Assembly (NCBI RefSeq): GCF_002775205.1
Contig: NC_036464.1
Coordinates: forward strand, 1,240,001 to 1,304,000
Reading direction: 5' to 3'
DNA from: Xiphophorus maculatus
Lineage: Eukaryota > Chordata > Actinopteri > Cyprinodontiformes > Poeciliidae
DNA length: 64,000 bases
The notes under the pieces were generated by a model. It worked only from the letters and a program-made list of their open reading frames with translations. It did no database searches and was not told the origin of the DNA. Positions within the stretch are counted from its first letter, which is position 1, and each line of letters starts with the position of its first letter. The translations under genes and the position numbers were made by a program. This document shows positions 11,201 through 25,000 of the stretch, piece by piece.

Positions 11201-12591
11201 GTCGGTTAGCAGGAAGCGATCCATCATCTGGCCTTTGAAGGATTTCCCAGAGCGGCACTGATATGTTATTCCAGATACTGTTCTCAAGCGTAGGAACTGC
11301 AGGACACATCAAATCCAGTCATATCATTAATAATCAGCAGGTCATGCATGTGATAATGTTTTGAGCTGCGAGCTAAGTTAGGAGGTAGAGCTATATTAGC
11401 ACTGTTCCCTCTAGCAATGCTAATATATGCTGTTAACCTGATTTAAATCGGTTACATAAGAAAAAGGAAAAATACTGACAAACTACTTTATTTCTACAGT
11501 TAATTCACCTGAAAGTTCATGGATTATAGTGTAAAGAAAAGCTTGATAAAGTTCCTTTATTTGGATTGTGAAACTATCTACCAACAGCTATGCTAACCGC
11601 AATACTTCTGCTTTTCCGCACCATTATTTTGGAAACAGCACTAGGCAACAGAGCCGGTGGCATGATAAATACATGATTGTGAGAAAAATTTCCATGAAAA
11701 GACCAAAAAGCAATGTGCTTGTGTGTCAGTGCGTGTGAAGCTCCACTCCCTGTCTGCAGCAGGCGCATAAAGGATGTCTTTTAAACAACTGAAGCATAAC
11801 CTTGAACTGTTTTAAGTCATGCATTATTGCTTTATTTGCAGCAAAATGTATTTTTTCAGTAAAATGCATAAGAAGTTGTACTCACTGGGAAGGCCTGCAG
11901 ATTGACTCTGCAGTTGGCCACCATGTTAACAAAGAGATCAGCATTCTGCTCATCCAGCAGGATGTAGACAGCAACTCTCCTCCCAGCGGCGTTGAGAATA
12001 TCCGCAAATATGTCGACATCAGTAAACATGTCCATCACTATAGCGATGACCTGAGCAGAGAGAAGCCGAGAATGAGATGATAGTTAAAAATACAACACAG
12101 GTGGGACGCTTTGAAAGGAAGGTGAAGAAGGTTTGAGAGAGGTCAACCTGCTGGGCGTTCTTGATCAGCCGCCGGGCCTGCTCCTTGATGCTCGGCATGT
12201 CCGGCTCCGGGGGGTTAACCAGGGTCGTGACCTCTGTGGGCTCAATGAAGTGATGCATCTGAGGCCAGCCGAGGTCCAGACCGGGGACGTCCAGGTCGGA
12301 GTGAATGGGCCAGTAGGTGTCCGAGGAGCCTTCTCCCTCGCTGTCCAGGAACTGCTGCTCAGAGAGGATGCTCTGCTTCGGAGGCTGAACGACGCTCTGG
12401 ATGTACTGGATCTCAGCCGGGGACAGGAAGTCCACCACGTCCACGTTTTGGAGGCACTGATAGTATCCGTCCAAGCTGTCCTCCACCAGGGCATCGACAG
12501 CCAGGCGGTACTCCTCCCGGTAGTGGGGAGGGAGGTAATTGGGGTCCAGGGGGTTATCCCCAGCGGAGGAACACTGAGAGCGGCGCGCCAT
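5200..12591 (-). CDS. fam83h: FAM83H, CK1-recruiting scaffold protein
   Basis: Coding exons on the minus strand: 12148-12591, 11886-12050, 11172-11296, 5306-9833 and 5200-5211, giving about 1757 residues against 1179 in human. The protein opens MARRSQCSS..GDNPLDPNYLPPHY, as in FAM83H. The DUF1669 pseudo-phospholipase-D-like domain covers about residues 1-290 and ends YSFMWSFEKLH...FDEEFRILFAQ. Phe273 and Phe277 (FRILF) correspond to the human F270/F274 pair needed to bind casein kinase 1. The rest is a long Ser/Thr/Glu/Pro-rich disordered tail ending with the conserved LLERIQSMRKERKVYSRFE. FAM83H is known to recruit CK1 to keratin filaments and is mutated in human amelogenesis imperfecta. The start is the first ATG after a good acceptor (aactgcag). 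Whether this is one of two teleost paralogues cannot be told here. Confidence 0.93.
5306..9833 (-). CDS. fam83h: fam83h giant exon 4 (end of DUF1669 and disordered tail)
   Basis: The exon is 4528 nt, with acceptor cctccag at 9834 and donor gtaggaatg at 5301-5305. It completes a split Ser codon (AG|C) and runs 1509 further codons without a stop. It holds the end of the CK1-binding domain, then low-complexity sequence with many SP/TP and Ser-Glu patches. Two similar segments, near residues 830-855 and 1000-1022, share DPD[KN]RLMFFKELAAKRKA. If the donor is not used, the frame continues about 50 codons to a stop at 5156, so a read-through isoform with a different C-terminus is possible. Confidence 0.9.
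9834..11171 (-). other. fam83h intron 3-4
   Basis: AT-rich intron between coding exons 3 and 4. No internal gene or recognisable element was seen. Confidence 0.8.
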
Positions 12592-14463
12592 ACTGCAGTT
12601 ACAGGAATAAAAATTAAAATAAATAACTCATTCATTGCAGTTTGGCTGATTTACATCACATCCTGTCTTAGATTTAAAATATTTGTTTGTCAAAATCCAA
12701 AAATCGCAAGCAAAACGTGAGTTCTGCAGAAAAAAACAAAGACTGAGAAGCTTCAGGAATCTGACCTTCACATTAGCTTGACTGGGATCACAAATAAATA
12801 TAATTATGGGAGTTTGGAATGTAGGAAAAGGATGGAGATACTAGACTTTACATGTAAACACAAAAACCAAAACATACAATAATTCAGAATTACAGTAAGA
12901 GTGACACGTCTAATATAGGCCAAAATAATAAGATATGCTTTGATTTGTCATTTAGTTCATTAAAAAATTACAAAACACCACCACATAATGATGATTGTAA
13001 TAGAAAAACATTAACTCTTGTTGTTATTCTAAATAGTCCTATGATAATGACAATAAAATAGAAATAAAAATAAAGTAATAAGTTGCTATCATCATAAATA
13101 AATCATTAACACACCCTTACCAGCACCAAATAATACAAAATAACTAATGATTATGTATTAAATAGTGATTAAATATTTAACTATACATATGACTCATACA
13201 CAAAATAAAAATAAACAAAAATAAAGGTAAAAAACTAATTATATAAGACATTTAATTAACTACTACCATTACCAACACCACTGTCACAACAACAATACCA
13301 CTACTGAGTGAAACATGATTACATCATTTATATGTAGTATTACATAATTATATATTATAGTAATAGAAAATAATATCTTGTAATAATAACACCTACATTA
13401 ATATTACTTCTACAAATAATAGTAATAATAATAATAACAATAATAATAATACTTTGCTACTACCAATACTAATAATAATTATCATAATACATTATAATAA
13501 CAATAAGATAAAAATGACACCTTATTGATACATTAATAATGATAATAATTACAGATTCAGCTACATCTTAAAATTAGCCAATACGTAGGTAAATAAAATG
13601 ATAATAATAATAAATAATAAAATAACATTTAAAGAACTGCTACCTCTGCTGCTTCCACCATTATTATTATTATTATTATTAAGACAGCAACAACAATATT
13701 AATAATAATACCACATAAATGTAATGATAATAATAATAATAATAATATTTGTCATGTTTTTCTTTTTGGGCCACGAGTATTAAAAACAAAATCAATAAAT
13801 CAACCAATAAGGATAATAGTAATAACATTTTCAGCTCCATCTTAAAATTAGCAAATCAAAAGGTTAAGAAGTAAATAATTAAATACATTATTTTTAATAA
13901 CTAATACCTGTCCTGCCGCTACCATTATAATCATAATCACAGTTATTGGGCGAAGAAGACTTCAGGAAATACCCTGCAAGTCGGAGAATATATCACATTT
14001 ATATATATAGTAAAACTCGTAACTCTTTTGTTTGTTTGTTTGTTTGTTTGTGGATCTGCTGGAATAGCTTTAGGTTGGAATGTGAATAAAAAGGGAAGAA
14101 AGTTGAGTCCAACCCCAGGAGACAAGGCAGATGGTTCTGGGCGCGGCTCCTCCCTCTGGCCAAAAGTCTCCATTTCTAGGTTCACCGTGAAACCGAGCAG
14201 TGTGACAGAAAGCACGTCACAATAACAATATGTATCAATTTTCATAAAGTGAATAAGAAGAAAATAGATAGCTAATAGAAGTAAACAGCAGATTTTGGAG
14301 TAAAAGTGACTCTTTATCCAAAGTTCGTTTATAAAGCTAAATAAATAAAGAATTAAAGCTAAAACAGAAACAGGACCGCCATATTTACACATTAATAACG
14401 ATACATAGCGGTTTTATTCAGCAGCAACCAGTCCCACCCTGCGGTTTTTTGTCTTAAACTCAC
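12592..14463 (-). other. fam83h 5' intron, very AT-rich with AAT/ATA tracts
   Basis: Predicted intron between the noncoding exon and the start-codon exon. From about 13370 to 13760 it is dominated by imperfect AAT/ATT trinucleotide runs. A short (TTTG)n block lies near 14027-14050. No coding similarity was found. Confidence 0.6.
13390..13760. repeat. Imperfect AAT/ATT trinucleotide repeat region
   Basis: Repeated runs of AATAAT and ATTATT are interrupted by short unique stretches. This is a degenerate simple repeat. Confidence 0.8.
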
Positions 14464-14740
14464 CTCTGTTATATTTCCTCGTCAGGCTTTGCGGAGGTTA
14501 AACTTTGCGACCATCCTCCTCCCCGTTCAGAGACTTGTTCTCCACTGCTGCGTCGCGCTTTTCTCCATGTTTCCAGCTGGGAGTTTGAAAGAAAACTTTT
14601 CTCTTACATGCCTCTTGTCCTCCGTCCTCTTCTCCTCACCCAGCTCAACCAGTTTGCCGTCATGCTTCAGGCATGTTGGGCTGAATCTCTGAGACGCGGA
14701 GGGGAAAACTTGCCGTAGACAGAAGCCCCGCCCCCTTTCA
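14464..14740 (-). promoter_or_regulatory. fam83h: Predicted fam83h noncoding exon 1 and promoter
   Basis: A consensus donor (AG|gtgagt) lies at the 14464 edge on the minus strand. It would join the acceptor aactgcag one base before the start codon at 12591. The exon would reach upward to about 14700. A GC box (GCCCCGCCCCC) sits at 14725-14735, just upstream of the supposed start site. The segment is visibly richer in CpG than the AT-rich intron beside it. A noncoding first exon is also usual for this gene in mammals. Confidence 0.5.
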
Positions 14741-15289
14741 GGGCTTCATGTTTTTTTGGTTTTCAGACGCATGAACTCTGATCATCTCTTATCTGACTCC
14801 TGAAGTGCTACTATAACTTCCTCAGAGCATGTAATGGAGGCTTCATGTGTGTTTGGGTAAATCTGTTCTCTGAAATGCTCATCTGCTGCCATCTTCAATA
14901 AAAAGTCTAAAAACATCCCGACAGCTGAGTCATAATAATAAATCTAACATATAGGCTTTGTTGGCTTCAGTGATTGTTTAATCACTTGAGCTATGAGTTA
15001 TTACGCATTGACTAAGTGGGTTGGGTTCACGGTTGTTGGCTTAATTGCTCATTTGTTTGATGCAGTTTCAACATTAGTCACAGACGTTCAACTTTGGAAA
15101 TGAGATCAACAAAATTAACCTAGACAAAATAAAAGAGGAAACAATAAGAGATGAGATGCGATGCAGTCACACTCTGTAGGCATTAAAAGAGCTGAATAGT
15201 TTCTTGAATCATATCTGAGGAACAGGACTTGTTCTTCAGCTGTATGGGGTTCCAAATATGTCAAAAATCTTGTTTTTTCTATGGCGTGT

Positions 15290-15430
15290 TTGGAATATCA
15301 CACGGCTACAACACCTCTGACTTGTGGAGTTCCTCAAGGGTTTCTTCTGGGACCACTGTGTTTTCACTGCTTTTGCAAATATAATAGCCAGTTTCACTGC
15401 TTTGCTGATGATGTTCAGTTTTATGTCTAT
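15290..15430 (+). pseudogene. LINE reverse-transcriptase remnant
   Basis: The plus-strand translation reads TPLTCGVPQGFLLGPLCF followed shortly by FHCFADDVQFY. GVPQG and F.DD are adjacent reverse-transcriptase motifs of non-LTR retrotransposons, and the catalytic Asp pair is present. The segment between them is shorter than in intact elements, and no flanking endonuclease or other coding sequence is preserved, so this is a dead fragment. The clade is not assigned. Confidence 0.75.
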
Positions 15431-17059
15431 AAAACTCTGTGTGTTTATGTGACACAGTCAAAGATTGTTTAGTTATTACACACTCAGTTATTTTATGCTC
15501 TCTTCAGAATTACCTGGCATGTTTCAATGTTGTACTTCCATCTTTGTCAGGTGTTATATATATTCAGATTCACATTCCAGTAAAAGTAAGTACAAGTGAT
15601 TCACTGGAACCTCTATATTGTACCTCTGCATATTTGCAAATTCAGCAAATTTCTGTCATTTTGTGTAGAACATAACTCCAAGTTATTTGCGGCTCTTTAT
15701 TGTTGTGCCTATTTAAAGTAAAGTAAAGAAAAAGCAGCTTGAGAAGCTGAAAAATTCAAGTCATTACTTGACAATAAGATTGGTTGATGTTTGCAAAGCA
15801 GTCATTGATTTTCCTGGTCACTGATTGGCTGAACCCCCAACAGCAGAGAGATAAGGAAGACCATTGATGTTAGCGCCGCCATGGTTACCACTCTGTTATA
15901 TATTATATGATACTTTTCTCTTTAATAATAGACAGTCAAATTAATGTCTGAATGTTTGTCAGAGTGCTGACATTGAACGAATCATAAACCCATAAATCCA
16001 ACCAAACCCACAAACTCCAATCTCAAAATCCAATATGGCCGCTGGATTAAACATAGTGAGTAGAGTCTCTTAGTGATGCTACATGCAGAAGTTGAAACAA
16101 CGACGTAGACAGGCTGCCACAGGTCCTGATGATTTTTTCAAGAATGTTCACACAAACAGAGAAGATAATTTGTCTTCTTCTTCTGCTCTGCCTGCATTTT
16201 CTCCGTGTATCGACCTGCAAACTGCAGCTGCCTTAGGGAGTCGCAAGAAATAATGACAAATACAATGAGTGGAAGTATTTGTCTATATGTAAAAGGTTTT
16301 GTAAGACAGGCATCAGTCACAGCCTCTCAGCACAGTGTGGTGCAGCCCGGATGAATATCCGGCGGGACCAGATGACGACTGTAAAGTTGGACCTGTAAAA
16401 TGCAGAAGTCGTTTTGATCAGTTTCCCATTGGTTCATCATGTGAAACACTGATTGCAAAAGGAATCAGTCTGAGGCAGTGCAGAAACCAATTAAACAGTG
16501 CTCTCTTGAACTGCTATATTTCTTTTTTCAGTTTGTATTTCAAGTAGGAAGTTCATTGTTAGAGGCTGTAACAGACCAAATCACCATCCCATTAAACAGA
16601 GCAGCATTTGACTGGAGTTAGCAATAAAATCTGCTTTTTTATATCTCAGTCCATTAGCAGTAGCTTGATAGCTATTATCTGTGTTTCATCAAGAGAGCTG
16701 TCTCCTGCAGGTTAGATATTAACAGGTCATAACCTCTCAACAGATTTCCAAATATGCGGACTACCTCTTTAAGGCTTCCTGCTGCTGGAAGCTCACAAAT
16801 CAAAGTTCAGTTCTTTTCCAGGTAATACCCCAGCATATTTTTCATGTATATTAAGGAGCAAAGTTGAATAGCACCATATTTAGCCATGCTGTGTTAAAGT
16901 ATTTTTGTCATACTTTAAATTTTAATGCCAGCTTTCGTGAATCTGAAAACATGAAAAAGGCTAAAAAGTTTTGTAAGATTCAGTCTGGAAATCGTTCAAA
17001 GCCTTTTGTGAAGCTTTGAGATCTGTTTTCCATAAATGGAGAAAACATGGAATAGTGGA

Positions 17060-17370
17060 GAACCTTTCCTGGAGCCAAAATGACTTCAACGTCTCATTTA
17101 GCAGGTCTGTGTTGCCTCAGATAAGGTCAGAGGTCATGAGAACAATAATAAAGAGAAACTGGAGAGAGACCCACGTTTACCAAAACACATCCTGATGAAA
17201 CCAAAGTGTTTTATGGACAGATGAGACTAAAGCAGAGGTTTTTGGAAGGTGTCACATTTGGCATAAAACAAACATTTCAGAAAAAGAACATCATACCCAG
17301 TCAAACATGGTGGTGGCAGCATGGTGGTCTGGGCTGCTTTGCTGCTTCAGGACTTTATTTCAAAGGCCAT
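17060..17370 (+). mobile_element. Tc1-like transposon remnant
   Basis: The segment ...GATGAAACCAAAGTGTTTTATGGACAG..., then AAACATGGTGGTGGCAGCATGGTGGTCTGGG, reads as the conserved vKHGGGSmmvWG region of Tc1-family transposases. Stops and frame changes interrupt it. No terminal repeats were identified. Confidence 0.65.
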
Positions 17371-20300
17371 CTGTTACATAAAGTAACAAATGGGTTACCT
17401 GGTTACAGGTAATCCTAACTTGGAGTGACTATTAGATTCAATGGCAGCTGGAAAGTTTATAGGATTAAATGAAGTAAAAATTTTTATGCAATATTGCAAA
17501 CAGTTTTTGCAATTTTCTTGCCCAGACAAGTAATATAATCACTTTTAATCGAGCACAAACAGACAGCTTTCAATAGAAGAATCTCTTATAGTTTACTTTA
17601 GAGTTTCAATAGAGTTTGAGACACGAGCTGCAAAGTTGTGCAAGTCCTGCAGAGTAGGATCTGCTACACAATAAGCAATTAAAGCTGTTTATTAAAACCA
17701 CCAGGGTAACAAAGGAAGATCCTCGTTGGTTAACCTCAAACTGCTTCGCTGACTGTCATGAGGCTGTCAACAAACAATGGGAGCTGTAAAGAAGGATCAG
17801 GACTGCAGTGATCTGAACCTGCAGCTGAACAACGCAAACAGATCCAGGCACATTTCACCTGTCAGCGCTGATTCTGCTGCTTCTTCCCCCACCAGACTAC
17901 CTCTGTTGCTTCACTTTCTGTTTTGGTGATTACATAGAAACATATTTTAGAAACTGGATTAAGATTTTTATTTCTAGCAGTAGCGCTTGCTCTGCTCTCA
18001 GTCCTAAAATAGCTGTGTCAGAAAAATGCTGGGTCTGAGCCAAAGGAAGTGAGGCAATGTAGCAACTCAAGTGAAGACTTGAAGACAATTCCTCATTGTT
18101 ACCCTTCGGGCGCCACCCAAGGCACACAGATCAGGAGTGGGAATATAAACATCTGAATTCACATTCAGCCGACTCATAAATAGTTGCTGCTCCGCATACC
18201 AGAAGGTAACATTCACCTCTGCGGTTTCGTAACCTGTGTAGATCAGTAAAACATTCGAGGACTGACTCTCCTGGGCTCTGAATGACCAGACTGATTGGGA
18301 AACACAATCAAACCCCCAAACTGCAGCTGATATGATTTAGGACACAAAGAAAGGAGACAAAACCAGCTGAACACTGAGAGTTCAGCTCTAAAAACACTCT
18401 GAACTCACTTGATCAAGTGCTTAGTTTTCATTCCCCAACATACCCTGGAACAAAGTGAACTAACCGCATGATTAACTCTTGACGTCTTAAACAGTGGGGC
18501 ATATTTCAGGGCTGTGAACCTGAAAGGCTTTGGCTTTAATGTGATCTAGTTTTACGTGTGTCAGGCGTCATGAACAAAGATATTTTCCACTGAAAACTGG
18601 ACTAAAGCCAGTTGGAAGAACATGGCTGATGACTGATGACTGATACAACATGAAACGTTCTGGATGGCGCAGAAAAGAAACACTGCAACGTACCTCAAAA
18701 TGTGAACTGAAAAGCTGAACTTCATAAATTAGTGGGTGGGGTCTGACTTGTAATAACAGGTATTCTTTAATAGGAGAGCTCACTGGGCATGCTCAGACCT
18801 AATGCGGCTTTTCTGGCATGTTAGTTAGCTTAAATTACGGCAAACTGGTTCAGACTCAACAACTATGTAATGGATTACTGTCAGGTTCTGTGCAGGACAT
18901 TCAATGGTTATCCTGGAGTCTCAACATGATTCTGTTCTGTGTTGCAATGTCATTTTGAGCTCACGGTGTTGTGTAAAAGTTTTAAACCAGTACTTATTTT
19001 TTTATCCTTTGCAGCCATGCAACCAGACTGCAATCTTCTAAAGCAGCTGCAGAACAAGACTCTGGGCATTGCTAGTTTGCTCACCTCTTCCATGTCACAT
19101 GCAGGATGATGCCTGGAGTGGTTGTCCCACCCCAGGAGTGTTACTCAGCCATCAAGCACCACATTGCCCAGCCTCCCTTGGGAAGCTCCTGCCAAGTTGT
19201 TGAACTGATCATCAAACGTTTAATTCAGTTGAGGGATCAGTGTGACTTTGGTTTTGGTCTTTGACCTTTGACCACTGGTCATGGGATTCTTTCTGGTGTC
19301 CTTTTGTGGGGAAGTTGCAGAAGTTTAGAGTTTTCCAGTCATTTAAAACCCCAAATCAAGAGTGGTATCCAAATCTTGTAATATTGTTAAACTTCTCCAT
19401 AACTTTCTGCCTGTGTTCCTCTGTCTTCATTTGTTCGTTGATGTTCTCCAGCCAGACTCAAAGGCCTCAGGAAAACATCTACATTCATACTGAGATAGTA
19501 GTTAGAGGTATAACAATAAAATGGGGTGAATACAAATAATGAAAATGTGCATAAATCAGTCAAAGTTAACAAGTAAAAGTCCTAAAAAAACTTAGAAAGA
19601 TGCTGAGATGCAGAAAATAAAGAAACTGACTTCTGCACAGAACTGATTTCAAATCTTCATCAGAATAAACTGATTATCGTCGTTAAGTCTTCAAATTGTA
19701 AATTTAGCATTAATTTAATGTGTTAAAAGGTAAAAACAAATTTAACCTTGAATAATTGGAAAGAAATATGAATTTAGCTAAATATGAGCCGCATTGTGAG
19801 CTGACTCGTTTCATTCAGAATCTTTTCTGTTTAATCAGTGGACCAATTCACCGCTTCCTTACTGCTTTATTAAATCCTGGAAACTTAGTGTGTATCTGTT
19901 GTTTATAGCACTGTTGTCATGTTGATAAGGAGAGGGAAGGAAAAGGAAGACAGTCACAGGATGAGGAAGAGGATGGGAAAACAAAGAGAAGGATAAAAGA
20001 GGCAGGATGAGATCATGAATGTCTGGAGAAAAGTTTGATCAATGAATTTAACAGGTTGAATGAACAAATGACCAAACATGAATTTAATGTTAAAGAAAAC
20101 TTAATTATAGACAGTCTGGCTATCAAAGGCAGGAGACTCTGTTGTGTTTGTCGTTTGAAGAAGCCTTGATAGATTCCACAGACGGCTGCATTTTCACAAC
20201 ATGTTGAGTCTCAGAGACGCAGCGATTCCAACGATCCCTCAGCAGCCAGAGGAGACGGACGGCGTCCAGCAGGGACCATCAGTCCTCTGGTGGTGAAAGG

Positions 20301-21861
20301 ACAAGGCATAAACACTCAGGTGAGACAGAAACCTGAGCAGAATAAACGGTGTGGTGTTAAAGCTCTGTCTGTACGCCACACTTCAATCCAGCTAAAGATG
20401 AGCGAAGAGCAAAAACTCAGCTTAAATTTCAGTAAACTCATTCAGTGGGAAAAAAAATAGTGTCACAAAATACATGTTATAATGGAAATTACTGCATCTC
20501 CACTGGTAATACTTTTGCTAATAGGACAGAACTTAGTCTCAGTAGCAGTGGCAACCCATTTCATTTTTACTTTTAAGTATTTAAATATAGGAGCTTTATA
20601 AAAATTGGCCATAAACCTCGATTTATTGTTTTTTCCTCTCTAAATTATATTAAAAGTTGGATTTTTTCTGAATTTTCCAGTATGAGGTTGTGCTAATGCA
20701 ATAAAGCACATTTTACCAGGGTTGCCAATGAAAGTGGAGGGTAGCAGTTGCACAATTCAGCAGAAGTTGTGCATCCAATTTGACTGTCAGGGCCTGCAGC
20801 GACAGGATGGACGGCTTTGTTTTCATGCACAGAGTGTATCTTTGTGTGTGTCATCAAATTCACATTAACTTGTGCTTCCCTGCACCTGTGTTTGTACGTG
20901 GCAGCTCACCTGCAGGAGTGGCAGCTGCAATTTATCAAAGACTCCAAACTACTCTAAAAATGCAACAAGACATGAAGCAGCTGAAGGAAAACAAAGTCAG
21001 ATAAACAACCCATTCTGGCCCTACCCTCTTATGTGTTTGTTGAAGCATTCCTTACAACCAGCTTCAAGCTCTTCTCCAAGGATGAACTCAAACAGACTGG
21101 ATAGACACTGGCTGACCACAGTTATGCCATAATTACAGCCTAGAAGTCAAAAAGCTGTAAATCAGAGAGCAGCAACTCTGCTTTACATTTCTGTTTCCTG
21201 GTGACTTGTGGCTCCTTTGTGCTGCATCCTGTTGTCCATCCAGCAGCTGAGCGGCATGCGGGAATATCCTGAGACATGCATCACAGAGCAGACATCATAT
21301 CCTGCCAGAGGATCCCTGATGCAAAGATAAGAAGGCAAACTTCTTCAAGTTAAAGGTAAAAGTGTTACAAGTAAATTAAAGGGGCAGTATTATGTCTTTT
21401 CACAATAAAATAACTAAGTTAACGTCAGTTGTTAAAATAATATAACATACACCAAATATGACTTACATTTTTATTTGTAGTTTATTGCCTTAAAATTGGG
21501 CAACTGTTTCTTTAAAACTCCTGCTGTTTCAGAACTCATGACTCCTCTATCAACCCTTTAAAAACTTTTTACCATGTTGCTCTGAGAAGTAGCTCCTATA
21601 ATGAGCTCAGCAGATGCGCAGTTCCATCAGATGTTTGCTAATTGCTGCTGGCTAGTCTGAAGGAGCTGATTGGGGGAGGAGCTGAGCCTCAAAGGTGGAG
21701 CTAGGTTTACCCAGCTGTTTTTCACAGCTGAATAGTTGCCATCGAGATCAAAGGATTTCTCATACATGCAGGAATAAATCATGTTTTTGATGAGGGGATA
21801 TCGTTATAACATGATGTAAAGCTCAAAAAAGTCAATTTAACATAACACTGTCCCTTTAAAG

Positions 21862-22085
21862 CAGGGGTGGGCACTCCTGGTCCTCGAGGGCCGGTGTCCT
21901 GCAACTCTTAGATGTCTCCCTGGTCCAACACACCTGAATCCAACAGCTGAATCTCCTCCTAAGTGCAGTCAAGTTCTCCAGAGTCCTGTTAACGACCTCA
22001 TTATTTGACTCAGGTGTGTTGAAGTAGAGATGCATCTAAAAGTTGCAGGACACCGGCCCTCGAGGACCAGGAGTGCCCACCCCTG
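21862..22085. mobile_element. Short non-autonomous hAT-type element (224 bp) with about 45-bp inverted repeats
   Basis: The ends are near-perfect inverted repeats beginning CAGGGGTGGGCACTCCTGGT. Both ends are flanked by the 8-bp CTTTAAAG (21854-21861 and 22086-22093). An 8-bp target duplication and CAGGGGTG-type ends fit the hAT superfamily. CTTTAAAG is itself palindromic, so it could also be read as an extension of the inverted repeat. There is no coding capacity. Confidence 0.85.
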
Positions 22086-25000
22086 CTTTAAAGAGAACAG
22101 AAATGACTAGGATCAGTTCCGGATCGAAGAGAAATGTTGACCAGAGGTGAAGCGGTGCAGCCAACCTGAAAGCAGATTGCTGATTGTGACAAAGTTTCAT
22201 GTTTGCCATTGTTCCTGGGTGGTAAGCCAGCTTCCTCTCATACTTCTAGTAACATTTCAGGTTGAGCCTCTTTCTCTCATGGCCACCGTCTGTGGTTGGC
22301 TGCTGCAAAGACATGCTGGCAAGGCTTCAAAAGGCAGGTGCTGAATGTGGGATCAGGGCCAGGTCTGGGCTCAGGATCGAATGCTTCTGGTCAAACTGTG
22401 GTATTTACATAAAAACACTCCACAGAGAGCAGAGAGGCTTCCTGCAGTGGAGCAAAGGAAACACCTCACTGTGGCTGTGGAATATATCTGTACATGGTCA
22501 CATGGGAAAAGCATAATCACATGTTTTAAATGTGATATAATCCAAAATCACAGTTAAAAAATGTATTGCAAAATATGTTTCAAATGTTAGAAAATGTACA
22601 TAGTTCATATAGAAAGTCATATTCAGTAAATTAATATTTATGTCCTCATGAGTCTTGCTTGTCAGTACCTTTTGAAAATAACAAAAGCTAGTATTTAGCA
22701 TATTTTTCATTAAACTCACATTTCTGTTTTTAATTTTTTTGATGTATTATTCTAATGTTAAATGTTATGTTTTTATTAGCTGTAGCTGAAAAATCATCAT
22801 AATTAAAAGAAATAAAAGCTTCCAAACATCCATCTGTGTGATGAATGTAGATAATAGGTTTCATTTTGTAATAAAGTTCCTGAATTAAATTTTATTCAAT
22901 ACTATTGTAATTTTATGAATGTAGAAACAGGTGTTTCACATTTTGAATATTAAACATTAAACATTGTGGTTTTCCACATGTTTCACATGTCCCATCTTGT
23001 GTTAATAACATGTAAAACACATTTGCCCACATATTATCACACAACATAATTTCCACAGTTGTTTCATGTGTGGAGAAACGTCTGAATCATAAATTTGACT
23101 AAATTCTTTGTCAGAATAATTTAAAAGCAGACACAAACGTTACTCTTTTGGTTTTGTTGAACTGTTTTGATTGTCTTACTTTGTTTTGGTTTATTCATTT
23201 AATTATTTATGTTATTTTGTTTTTGTTATTTTTTCTCATGCCTGAAACAAATCATTAACAGGCTAAATATAAGTGCAGGTAACAGGTTGTGAGTTTGATT
23301 CCAACATCTGTTAAATACAGAAAATACCAACTAGGAAAAAAAAAGATTGTTTGGTGTCCCCTCTGGCTCATAACCGCCTGTTGGTGCCACTGGGTTTATA
23401 AATGTGTGAATATCTAAATAAATTACTGGTATTGCTAATGGGTTTTGAGTAGCTGCTGGGTTAAAGCTTTAAAGCCATTTAAAATGTAATCCTGTGGGTT
23501 TAACATGGGAATGTTTTTACACATTAAAAGAAATAAATGTGATATTTCGGTCAAAGACACTGACTGACAGAACAACACCCAGTTCTGAGGGCGGAGATGA
23601 ATGTTATTAAGCTGTTCTTTATGGTCACTGTGTTGAAACAGCGCCGCTCCCAGGACATTTACTCCCAGATGACCTCATTGGTTTCAACTTTGGTCAATCT
23701 CTCTGAGCAACAAAAACCAAAACAAATGAATGTTACATAATTAAAACATGGAACATATGAAGCATAAACCAGCCTGTCTAAGCCTGCCTGTCCACTTACC
23801 TATCTGTTATATAATAAACAAATCAAGACATTTTAATCACATTATCTATATGTGACAAATACTTAACTGAATACGTAAAGATTTAAATCAATTATTTAAA
23901 ATTGAAGCTTCAAATTTCAGTATTTATTTAAATATGCCATAATTCCTATGATGCACTCTACCATGGAATACCATAATCTGCCACTGGATCCAAACATATT
24001 TTTGGTTAACTTTTAATTTATATTAGATATGTAAAAAATTATTCATGCATCTCTTTTTGTGCTAAATTCAGTTATATTTGCATTAATAATGACACATTTA
24101 GTAATAATTTGGACATCTAGATACCAGACCAGTAGGTATTTGCTGTTTGAATTCAAGTCAAAGCTGAAAAAGAGCCAAAAACAGAGTTCACTTCAAAAAC
24201 ATAAATCTAATAAATTATCTATATTTAAAAAAAACTATAATTACGCAAATCGAATACTCCAGATACCAGTGATTTCAAATGGAAACTCACAGAGGAAATT
24301 AAGACACGTCTGTGATCTGGACAGCTGTGCACACAGTGGAGGATTAGAGTGAAGGCCGTCTAAAAGGAGCCCAGACAGATGAAACACTGACTGGACAGAT
24401 TGCTTTATTATATTGCCTCAGGTGTTTTTTCTTTCTATTTTTGGATAACATTCATGTTGGAATAAATGTATGTGTTTTTGTGCATTTAGGCTCTGAGGAT
24501 GAACTTTAAAGATCTGCAGTGGTCATTGTCAATGTCACATTAATCATGATGTCATTTTACTGGTTTTAAAAGTATTAACTGTTTTAGTCCAACCTTTTTA
24601 ATCTGATTTGCCTTCACATTGTAAATCCTCCACACCTTCTCATCTGCTGACTAAGATCTTCTGTAGGTTTCTAAAGCTGAAGCTAAAGCTAACAGTGTGA
24701 CTCATTTATTACATCACTAACCTTTGGAGCAACATGAGGGCAGGTAAAAACTTTCATGTTTAATTTTAATAATAATAAAATAATAATAATAAACAGTTTT
24801 TAATTGAATATCTATGATTTTGTCTTTATTTCATACCCATTTGTCGAATTTTATCCAAGTTTTAGCTTTGTTTGGTTCTCCTGGATTTTTTTCTTTGCTC
24901 TTTGTTTTTGTTTTTTGTTGGTGGTGTCTTCTTACTTAGTTTTAAGTTTCATATTTTATATGCCATTTATTAAAATTATTATTGTTATTTATTTATTTTT

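Noticed and set aside
12133..12720. 195-codon plus-strand frame and a 156-codon alternate minus frame
   Set aside because: Both overlap fam83h exon 1, whose frame matches the known FAM83H N-terminus.
19017..19260. Segment with possible retroelement-like wording
   Set aside because: No frame on either strand gave a convincing motif, so it was left unannotated.
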